Shown in pieces: positions 1 through 5,659 of a DNA stretch of 7,077 bases; positions within the stretch are counted from its first letter, which is position 1, and every line of letters begins with the position of its first letter. The position numbers and the translations under genes were made by a program. The DNA lies in assembly GCF_019414865.1 (NCBI RefSeq), contig NZ_DXLG01000047.1, forward strand, positions 4,748 through 11,824, written 5' to 3'. The notes under the pieces are model-generated. The model saw only the letters and a list, made by a program, of their open reading frames with translations. It was not told the DNA's origin and did not search any database. This DNA comes from Veillonella sp. Lineage in GTDB: Bacteria > Bacillota > Negativicutes > Veillonellales > Veillonellaceae.

Positions 1-848
1 GGCACGTTTGTCCCCCACAAGCTAAATACGATGGTCGGAACCGCCATGGCAATCGTTAAGGTTGCTAACATTTTCATAACCAAGTTAAGGTTATTAGAAA
101 TGATGGATGTAAAGGCGTTCATCATGTTCATCAAAATATTTGAGTACATTTCAACCATCTCGATGGCCTGTTTATTTTCGATAATAACGTCCTCAAGTAA
201 GTCCTCATCCTCTTCGTACATCTTGAGGAGGTGTTTATAGGAGCTATGACCACGCAAGCGCAATAGACGTTCCATAACTGTACCATTCGTGCGCAATGCA
301 GATGTAAAGTATGTCATGGATTTCTGTAATTCCAACAATTGGAAGAAGTCTTTATTCTTTGTAGTATGACGCAATTGGATTTCAATATCGTCGGTACGAC
401 GATTGATTTGTTGCAAGTAACGCAAGAACATTGTCGCTGTGCGATACAAGATTTGGAATAAGAAACGCGTCTTTTTGTATGTATAGAACGTAGAAATCTG
501 ATTAGAAATGAATGGATACAATACTTCGGACTCTTCTAAGCAGATAGTAATGAAGAAGTCTGGCGTCAAGAAAATACCAAGCGGTACTGTATCATACATA
601 TCGTTACCGCGGATAACCGGAATGTTAATAACGATAAAGATATAGTTATCCTCTAACTCCACGTGAGAACGTTCTTCCATATCGAGAGCGGTCTTTAAAA
701 CGTCCGTTGGGATTTCCGTCAAAATATTGATAAGGGATAACTCATCGGGGTCTGGGTTCACCAAATTTACCCAAGAACCTTTTGTGGCATCTGATACAGT
801 GCTATCGGAAACTAACTCTTCTTCTATATGTTTATACACCGTAATCAT
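1..848 (-). CDS. corA: CorA-family divalent cation channel (Mg2+/Co2+ type), 3' end cut by the window edge
   Basis: The first 282 residues of a CorA-like membrane channel are visible. The family forms homopentamers that move Mg2+ (also Co2+ or Ni2+) across the cytoplasmic membrane. The N-terminal ~255 residues are soluble and include an early NPDPDEL segment and the long charged helix typical of the CorA stalk (about 120-255). The first membrane helix spans about residues 260-277 (MLATLTIAMAVPTIVFSLWG). It ends in WGTNV (278-282), where the family signature is normally GMN; here it is GTN. The periplasmic loop and second helix, roughly 30-40 residues, lie beyond the edge. The ATG at 848 is preceded by AGGAGGGA at 853-860, so this start is well supported. 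The gene has its own probable promoter and follows the ATPase unit after a terminator. Family assignment is firm; the ion transported is inferred. A ZntB-like or other divalent specificity is possible because of the altered signature. Confidence 0.87.
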   Translation of the reverse strand, partial: MITVYKHIEEELVSDSTVSDATKGSWVNLVNPDPDELSLINILTEIPTDVLKTALDMEERSHVELEDNYIFIVINIPVIRGNDMYDTVPLGIFLTPDFFITICLEESEVLYPFISNQISTFYTYKKTRFLFQILYRTATMFLRYLQQINRRTDDIEIQLRHTTKNKDFFQLLELQKSMTYFTSALRTNGTVMERLLRLRGHSSYKHLLKMYEEDEDLLEDVIIENKQAIEMVEMYSNILMNMMNAFTSIISNNLNLVMKMLATLTIAMAVPTIVFSLWGTNV

Positions 849-852
849 GCTA

Positions 853-860
853 TCCCTCCT
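853..860 (-). promoter_or_regulatory. Ribosome binding site of the corA-like gene
   Basis: On the minus strand this reads AGGAGGGA, four bases before the ATG at 848. It is a near-perfect Shine-Dalgarno sequence and fixes the start of a gene whose 3' end is missing. Confidence 0.8.
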
Positions 861-890
861 TCCAACGAACTTATAGTAATCATCTAATAA

Positions 891-920
891 ATTATATACT
901 ATTTTATAGCTATTATTCAA
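891..920 (-). promoter_or_regulatory. Probable sigma-A-type promoter of the corA-like gene
   Basis: On the minus strand TTGAAT (915-920) is followed after 18 bases by a consensus TATAAT (891-896). This predicts a start near 884 and a short leader of about 36 bases before the corA-like ATG. The surrounding spacer is very AT-rich, so chance matches are easy. The perfect -10 and the position support it. I saw no metal-responsive operator or riboswitch-like structure here; the leader is too short for an M-box. Confidence 0.5.
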
Positions 921-1032
921 TTCAATTGTGAAAGTTTTGTGTATCTAGAACATACATATACAGTTTTATGTCTATTTATGATGTACAAATGTATATAGTA
1001 AAAGTATCGTAAATGTTTAATCCACACAAATA

Positions 1033-1075
1033 AAATAACCTCTAAGTTAGTCAGTTACTAACCTAGAGGTTATTT
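1033..1075. terminator. Hairpin terminator after the metal-exporting ATPase, possibly bidirectional
   Basis: AAATAACCTCTA and GTTAGT on the left arm pair with ACTAAC and TAGAGGTTATTT on the right. There is one A/C mismatch and a 5-base loop. In the minus-strand RNA the stem ends in a T-rich run (TTATTTTATTTG), so it should end the ATPase transcript about 80 bases past its stop codon. The other strand also has a short T-rich tail. The rest of the 849-1152 gap holds the corA-like promoter; I see no gene in it. Confidence 0.75.
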
Positions 1076-1152
1076 ATATCCGCCCTAATCATTCAGATCA
1101 GGATAATGTAATTTATTTCGTTCCTCTACAGAGCTATAAACTCTGCTTTCAC

Positions 1153-3285
1153 CTAATTGCGGCGCAAGATACGAACAGAGTTCAAGATACAAAGGATGGA
1201 TACACCAGTATCACCAAATACTGCCCACCACATGGATGCATAGCCCATGAGGCCAAGCGCCATGATAAGGATTTTTACAGCAATAGCGAACACTACGTTT
1301 TGCCATGCTACACGTAATGTCGCTTTGGACAAGTCAAGAACGTGTGCAATAGCAGTCAAAGATGAACGCATAAACACAACATCTGCTGCTTCGATAGCCG
1401 CATCAGCACCGCTACCCATCGCACCACCAACATCAGCACCAGCAAGTACTGGAGCATCGTTGATGCCGTCCCCTACGAACATGGTTGGACCATATTCAGA
1501 GCGAATATCTTGTACAACGGACAATTTATCTTGAGGCAACAACTGAGCACGTACAGCACTTACGCCAGTTTTTTTAGCAATGTAATTTGCACTTGCTTCA
1601 GCATCACCTGTAAGCATAACAGTTTTAATATCTTGACCGTTAAGATTAGCGATAGCCTCTGCGGAATCAGGACGAGCTTCATCAGCGATGATAATACGAC
1701 CTAAGTATGTATTACCTTCTGCCACAAGAACTTCTGTACCGTATTCAGCAGGTTCTGTTGGATAGCCTTGAACATTATAGCGTTCCATAAGACGACGGTT
1801 ACCAACAAGTACTTGTTGACCATCTGTCATACCAACCATACCTTCGCCAGCTAATTCTTGAACGAAATCTGAAGGTTCCACTGTAAGACCTTGATCTTTT
1901 GCTTCAGAAACAATGCTTGTTGCGATTGGATGCGTAGAAACGGCTTCGATAGCTGCAGCCATGGATAACAATTGACCAGAGCTTACATGGGAGCCTACAG
2001 TTTCTACGTTGTGAACTTTGAACTCACCAGATGTAATAGTACCAGTTTTATCAAGAGCTACTGCTTTCACATTAGCCAAGGCCTCGATAACGCGACCACC
2101 TTTAAGCAAGATACCGTGTTTAGACGCATTACCGATACCCGAGAAGAATGCAAGTGGCACGCTAAGCACCAATGCACATGGGCAAGAAATAACGAGGAAT
2201 GTTAAGGCTGTGTAGATCCATTTATGCCATTCACCTGTAATAAGGGATGGAATGATAGCTACAGCCAATGCAAGAGCTACAACGATTGGTGTGTATACGC
2301 GAGCAAAACGCGTAATGAAACGGTCGATTTTAGGTTTAGAAGATGCTGCATTTTCAACGGCATCAAGAATTTTAGTAACCATGGATTCTTCAAGAACCTT
2401 ATCTACACGCATCGTAATGCGACCAGATTCATTGATGCAACCAGACATAAGTTGAGTGCCAGGTACGGCGCGAACAGGAACAGGCTCACCTGTTACAGGC
2501 GCGGTGTTAACGCGAGTTTCACCTTCAAGCACTGTGCCGTCTAGAGGAATTAAATCGCCAGGACGAACTTCGATAGTCCAGCCTACTTCAACCTTCTCAG
2601 GAGCCATAACTACGATTTCACCACCGCAGTCTGTATCTACAACGCGCACCTCTTGAGGACGCATATCAACAGCGTTCATGATTTCTGTACGACTACGATC
2701 TGTTGCTTTTTCTTCGAAGAACTCACCAATACGGTAAAACAAGATAACGCCTACGGCTTCAGGCAATGCATCGATAGCAATAGCACCCAATGTAGCGATA
2801 GACATCAAGAAGTTTTCATCAAATACTTCACCTTTTAGGATATTACGACCTGCGATACGCAATACAGGGAACGCAAGGAGAATATAGGCAATATAGTAAA
2901 TTGGAGTTTCGATAGACTCTGGCAAGCTGATGGACGGAACAACCGTAGTCAACGCTTCGTAGAGCATAAATAACAAGCCTGCTACGATAACTGCAATTGT
3001 TACTGCCTCACTGCCGTGGTCGTGATCATGACCATGGTCATCCACAGCCGCTTTAGATTTACGCTCATAATCAGCTACGGTTACGCCCTCTTCGATGGCA
3101 TCACAAATCTCTTGAATGTCACGTTTAAGAGCTTCTCGGTCTTCCCAAGAGCCGGTTAATTTTAATTGATGTGTAGCAATTGTGAAATTTGCAGTCTCTA
3201 CAACATCCATTTTACGGATACGATCTTCAATTTTTGCTGCGCAGTTCGCACAGTTCAAATCCTTCAACAACAATGTTTCTTCCAT
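1153..3285 (-). CDS. cadA: P1B-2 heavy-metal exporting ATPase (Zn2+/Cd2+/Pb2+; CadA/ZntA type)
   Basis: A 710-residue inner-membrane pump that uses ATP to export Zn2+, Cd2+ and Pb2+ from the cytoplasm. In order: an N-terminal heavy-metal-associated domain with CANC (12-15); a His/Asp-rich stretch DDHGHDHDHG (82-91) just before the first membrane helix; the actuator loop TGEP (265-268); the CPC transport motif (368-370) within SCPCALVLSVP; the phosphorylated Asp412 in DKTGT; the HP motif (452-453); TGD (559-561); and the hinge GDGIND (605-610). Lys671 and Asp692 (in GDTG) of the last two membrane helices match the pair that defines Zn/Cd/Pb specificity, rather than Cu/Ag. Length is normal and every catalytic motif is intact. 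The ATG at 3285 has AAAGGAG at 3291-3297. It appears to be transcribed alone from an ArsR/SmtB-type controlled promoter and ends at a hairpin. The repressor gene is not in the window. Confidence 0.95.
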   Translation of the reverse strand: MEETLLLKDLNCANCAAKIEDRIRKMDVVETANFTIATHQLKLTGSWEDREALKRDIQEICDAIEEGVTVADYERKSKAAVDDHGHDHDHGSEAVTIAVIVAGLLFMLYEALTTVVPSISLPESIETPIYYIAYILLAFPVLRIAGRNILKGEVFDENFLMSIATLGAIAIDALPEAVGVILFYRIGEFFEEKATDRSRTEIMNAVDMRPQEVRVVDTDCGGEIVVMAPEKVEVGWTIEVRPGDLIPLDGTVLEGETRVNTAPVTGEPVPVRAVPGTQLMSGCINESGRITMRVDKVLEESMVTKILDAVENAASSKPKIDRFITRFARVYTPIVVALALAVAIIPSLITGEWHKWIYTALTFLVISCPCALVLSVPLAFFSGIGNASKHGILLKGGRVIEALANVKAVALDKTGTITSGEFKVHNVETVGSHVSSGQLLSMAAAIEAVSTHPIATSIVSEAKDQGLTVEPSDFVQELAGEGMVGMTDGQQVLVGNRRLMERYNVQGYPTEPAEYGTEVLVAEGNTYLGRIIIADEARPDSAEAIANLNGQDIKTVMLTGDAEASANYIAKKTGVSAVRAQLLPQDKLSVVQDIRSEYGPTMFVGDGINDAPVLAGADVGGAMGSGADAAIEAADVVFMRSSLTAIAHVLDLSKATLRVAWQNVVFAIAVKILIMALGLMGYASMWWAVFGDTGVSILCILNSVRILRRN

Positions 3286-3288
3286 GAT

Positions 3289-3300
3289 ATCTCCTTTGAT
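3289..3300 (-). promoter_or_regulatory. Ribosome binding site of the ATPase, one arm of a 12-base inverted repeat
   Basis: On the minus strand this reads ATCAAAGGAGAT, with the GGAG core correctly placed before the ATG at 3285. The identical 12 bases occur on the opposite strand at 3459-3470, inside the ATPase promoter. The two sites are therefore perfectly complementary in any RNA that spans both. Confidence 0.8.
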
Positions 3301-3364
3301 AATGGTGAAAGCTTCTATCCTGTATTGTAAATTAATAGGTAATATTTTTCTAATACTTATTAGA

Positions 3365-3387
3365 CATATCTTGTTTCATATCTTGTT
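3365..3387. repeat. Tandem 11-base direct repeat in the ATPase leader
   Basis: CATATCTTGTT occurs twice on the plus strand (3365-3375 and 3377-3387) separated by one T, giving a 12-base period of about one helical turn. It lies in the 5' leader between the operator and the ATPase start. Role unknown. On the minus strand it also opens a 9-codon reading frame (MKQDMSNKY) that lacks a convincing ribosome binding site. Confidence 0.6.
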
Positions 3388-3427
3388 ATATATGTTCCTA
3401 AACATTTTTCATCAGATATTTTCATTT

Positions 3428-3447
3428 ATATGAATACCTGTTCATAT
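3428..3447. promoter_or_regulatory. ArsR/SmtB-family (CadC/CzrA/SmtB-like) metal-repressor operator
   Basis: A perfect 7-base inverted repeat, ATATGAA, six bases, TTCATAT. The minus strand reads ATATGAACAGGTATTCATAT, which closely resembles the TGAACA...TATTCA operators of SmtB, ZiaR and CzrA. It begins five bases past the -10 box and covers the predicted transcription start, so a bound repressor would block initiation. In that family metal binding releases the repressor, which would induce the exporter when Zn or Cd is in excess. The repressor is not encoded in this window. Confidence 0.8.
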
Positions 3448-3451
3448 GTTT

Positions 3452-3480
3452 ATATTACATCAAAGGAGATTAATTGTCAA
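3452..3480 (-). promoter_or_regulatory. Near-consensus sigma-A-type promoter of the metal-exporting ATPase
   Basis: On the minus strand a perfect TTGACA (3475-3480), a 17-base spacer and TATAAT-like TAATAT (3452-3457). The predicted start is near 3445, inside the ArsR/SmtB-type operator. This gives a leader of about 160 bases. A very strong promoter held by an operator is the expected design for an inducible efflux pump. The spacer contains the reverse complement of the ATPase ribosome binding site. Confidence 0.8.
3459..3470. repeat. Inverted copy of the ATPase Shine-Dalgarno region inside its promoter
   Basis: The plus strand reads ATCAAAGGAGAT; a minus-strand RNA would read ATCTCCTTTGAT, perfectly complementary to the ATPase ribosome binding site at 3289-3300. 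The segment lies between the -35 and -10 boxes. It is therefore present only in RNA entering from upstream, not in RNA started at this promoter. No plus-strand gene follows it: a TTG start would meet a TAA within three codons. Confidence 0.65.
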
Positions 3481-3540
3481 TATAAAATCATATTCAACAT
3501 ATATTAAATTTTATTTACTTTAGTTCTAACTATATTCACC

Positions 3541-5073
3541 TTATATCAAATTTCGTTCTACCAGGAATTTATGTGCTACATCAGCTGGCAGTTGGTGTTC
3601 CGTTTCAACGGCGTAATTCATCTTCGCCATCTCTTGATCTGTAATCGTATGATTCAAACTTTCTAATACAGGGCGCAGTTCAGGATGAGCAATCAATACT
3701 TCGCTACGCACCACATTACCAGACATATAAGATGGATATAAATGTTTATCATCTTGTAACACCGTAATCGGTGTAATACTTAATTGACCATCAGTCGTGA
3801 ATATCGGCATTGCATCCACCTCATCACGACCAATAGCCGTATATTTTAGCCCTATATCCATATCTTTAGTAGCTTTAAAACTCATGCCATACACGCGTTG
3901 TAATCCAGCATAGCCATCTTCACGTCCAAAGAAATCATATTCCCCTCCTAATGTTAGGGATGGTGCTATACGAGCAAGATCCGAATACGTTTTTACGCCA
4001 TAACTCTGAGCAATTTCATTACGCACTCCTATGCCATAGGTATTATTAAAACCGTACATGCCGACCCACTCAAAATTATATTTCTCTTTATAGGCCTGTG
4101 AAAGCTCATTAAATAGACTTTCATCATACGTATCTGTACGTTTTAGCACAGCAGACCAAGCCGTACCAGTATATTCAGGATATATATCAAATTGGCCGGA
4201 AAGCATAGCTGGTTGAATATTTGATGTACCACCACCTACACCTTCTGTAACCTCTACGGTTAGATCAGTCTTCTTCTCGATTAATTCTTTTAAGATATTC
4301 CCCAAAATAAGCTGTTCCGTCATAGGTTTCGTTGCAATATGAATAACATCGGTCTTCACATGACGGCAATACATAGCCCAGCCACCTATACCCATTGCAA
4401 TTATCGTCATAATCGAAACAAATATAATCGTATAGCGCTTCATATGAGGGCTAATACGCGTTACTCTTTCACCTAAAGAAAAGAGAGCATCAACGGTAAT
4501 GGCTAATAGGGCAATCAGTAGACTGCCTACAATTGTCAAAGCACTTTGATTCGTTGTAATCCCCCTATAAATCGCCACACCTAAGCCACCAGCACCAATA
4601 AAGGATGCAATACCTGTCAAGGCAATGGTCATAACGAGCATAGTCCGTATACCAGCCATAATAGTTGGCATGGCCAAGGGAATCTCTATATTCCACAAAC
4701 GTTGAATCCGCGTAAGCCCTAACGCAATTCCCGCTTCACACATAGATTGATCAATTTGGTTAAGACCAGTAAATGTATTTCGTACCATCGGTAATAAGGC
4801 ATAGATAACCAATGCAATGATAGCGGTCGTATTACCAACACCCGATACATACAACAAAAGGCCTAACATCGATATAGATGGAATCGTATATAGGAAATTA
4901 ACCACTACCATAACGGGCGCAGCTAGCCGTTTATATTCGTATATAAACACACCCAATAATCCACCGATGATGGTAGCAATAACAGAAGCTAATACTGAAA
5001 TTTCTATATGTTCCCATAACAACTGGAGGAAAAAATCATAGCGATTGATAAGTAATGATATGACCTCATGCAT
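3541..5073 (-). CDS. Fused permease and substrate-binding protein of a glycine betaine/choline-type ABC transporter (ProWX/OpuC-like)
   Basis: A single 510-residue protein joins two normally separate parts of an osmoprotectant uptake system. Residues ~1-205 form the permease, with the ATPase-contacting EAA-type loop at about 113-134 (EAGIALGLT...IEIPLAMP). A further membrane helix (~213-235) tethers the extracytoplasmic quaternary-amine-binding domain (~243-510), which includes the family motif YPEYTGT (298-304). The length matches known ProWX fusions. I chose the ATG at 5073 because AAGGCGG precedes it at good spacing. Two upstream in-frame ATGs (5094 and 5106) would add 11 residues but have no ribosome binding site. 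Substrate is inferred: betaine, choline, carnitine or another quaternary amine. Transport needs an ATP-binding partner (ProV/OpuCA), yet neither neighbour encodes one, so it must be supplied from elsewhere. No clear terminator separates it from the ATPase promoter. Confidence 0.9.
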   Translation of the reverse strand: MHEVISLLINRYDFFLQLLWEHIEISVLASVIATIIGGLLGVFIYEYKRLAAPVMVVVNFLYTIPSISMLGLLLYVSGVGNTTAIIALVIYALLPMVRNTFTGLNQIDQSMCEAGIALGLTRIQRLWNIEIPLAMPTIMAGIRTMLVMTIALTGIASFIGAGGLGVAIYRGITTNQSALTIVGSLLIALLAITVDALFSLGERVTRISPHMKRYTIIFVSIMTIIAMGIGGWAMYCRHVKTDVIHIATKPMTEQLILGNILKELIEKKTDLTVEVTEGVGGGTSNIQPAMLSGQFDIYPEYTGTAWSAVLKRTDTYDESLFNELSQAYKEKYNFEWVGMYGFNNTYGIGVRNEIAQSYGVKTYSDLARIAPSLTLGGEYDFFGREDGYAGLQRVYGMSFKATKDMDIGLKYTAIGRDEVDAMPIFTTDGQLSITPITVLQDDKHLYPSYMSGNVVRSEVLIAHPELRPVLESLNHTITDQEMAKMNYAVETEHQLPADVAHKFLVERNLI

Positions 5074-5148
5074 TACAGATACCGCCTTTCTCATAAAACA
5101 ATACAAAGAGTATATATAGTCATATAACAGCTAATCATATAGGGTATT

Positions 5149-5176
5149 TTTATACGAGAATATAATTAAATTACAA
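5149..5176 (-). promoter_or_regulatory. Possible promoter of the permease/binding-protein gene
   Basis: On the minus strand TTGTAA (5171-5176), a 16-base spacer and TATAAA (5149-5154). The predicted start is near 5142, about 70 bases before the chosen ATG. It is a weak match in a very AT-rich spacer, supported mainly by position. Confidence 0.35.
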
Positions 5177-5229
5177 CCCTTTTCATCATTGTATACCGAA
5201 TCACACCTTAACTCTAGCCCTTAAACCAT

Positions 5230-5251
5230 ATATAAAGACAACTCTTTATAT
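5230..5251 (-). terminator. Weak hairpin overlapping the stop codon of the YolD-like gene
   Basis: A perfect 9-base inverted repeat (ATATAAAGA / TCTTTATAT) with a 4-base loop overlaps the TAA at 5246-5248. The stem is almost all A/T and no T run follows in the minus-strand RNA. It could be a poor terminator or an RNA-end-protecting stem; intrinsic termination is doubtful. Confidence 0.35.
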
Positions 5252-5578
5252 TGTCATATCATACAGATTCAATTCCTTAATAGATCTAAAGGGAATATCT
5301 ATGCCTTGAACAGATATAATTTGCATTTGCGCACTAATCATATCAACAGCCCCTATAAGCTCTGTATATCTTTGTTTATTGTAGTAAACAATTCGCACCC
5401 ATTCTCCGCAATGTATAGTCTGTAAAACCTTATTTAACTCATCTACTTGATCCTCCGATAGCTCTACACGATGCTCTTTAGGCCGTGCCACAGCTGCCAG
5501 TAATACTTCAAATCCCTTTAATGCCGCAAAGGGCATAAATTGTTTTGCTCGTTGCAAACGAGACATACGATGTTTCAT
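5246..5578 (-). CDS. YolD-like protein
   Basis: A 110-residue soluble protein with YolD-family character: an N-terminal RMSRLQRAKQFMPFAALKGF segment, a charged helix around 40-53 (ELSEDQVDELNKVL), then a beta-rich half with WVRIVYY, a YTELIGAVD segment and a final IPFRSIKELNL strand. YolD-like proteins are commonly encoded next to UvrX/YqjW-type Y-family polymerases in Firmicutes and are thought to act with them. Their biochemical role is not established. Here the gene follows the polymerase by 81 bases on the same strand with no evident promoter between, so co-transcription is likely. The ATG at 5578 has GGGGAGG in 5588-5595. There is no signal peptide or membrane segment. Family assignment rests on pattern recognition and the neighbouring gene. 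Confidence 0.82.
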   Translation of the reverse strand: MKHRMSRLQRAKQFMPFAALKGFEVLLAAVARPKEHRVELSEDQVDELNKVLQTIHCGEWVRIVYYNKQRYTELIGAVDMISAQMQIISVQGIDIPFRSIKELNLYDMTI

Positions 5579-5587
5579 TAATGTATA

Positions 5588-5595
5588 CCTCCCCT
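5588..5595 (-). promoter_or_regulatory. Ribosome binding site of the YolD-like gene
   Basis: On the minus strand AGGGGAGG lies nine bases before the ATG at 5578 and fixes that start. Confidence 0.7.
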
Positions 5596-5659
5596 TATGC
5601 GACTAATCTATTTTCAATTGTTGTCCTTCGTTCAATTACCATGGTATCCATTACACTAT

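Noticed and set aside
1084..1152. An open frame out of phase with the ATPase runs past its stop codon and ends ...VEERNKLHYPDLND, looking like a protein C-terminus.
   Set aside because: It has no start codon or ribosome binding site of its own and is only about 20 codons beyond the ATPase stop. All ATPase motifs are complete before the stop, so a frameshifted extension is not needed.
2224..2544. Plus-strand 106-codon frame inside the ATPase gene.
   Set aside because: It is antisense to well-conserved ATPase motifs and its protein has no recognisable features; a shadow frame.
3182..3433. Plus-strand 83-codon frame crossing the ATPase start and its leader.
   Set aside because: It is antisense to the ATPase N-terminus, has low-complexity hydrophobic AT-driven composition and no ribosome binding site, and covers the operator.
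3482..3514. ATAAAAT/ATTTTAT inverted repeat downstream of the permease gene as a terminator.
   Set aside because: It has a seven-base all-A/T stem with a 19-base loop and no T run; too weak to terminate.
5073..5106. Longer start for the permease/binding-protein gene at 5106 or 5094.
   Set aside because: Neither upstream ATG has a Shine-Dalgarno sequence, whereas AAGGCGG precedes the ATG at 5073. The extra residues add nothing conserved.
5637..5646. 10-base palindrome TACCATGGTA between polymerase and YolD-like gene.
   Set aside because: It is short, lies inside a co-transcribed spacer away from any promoter, and could easily be chance.
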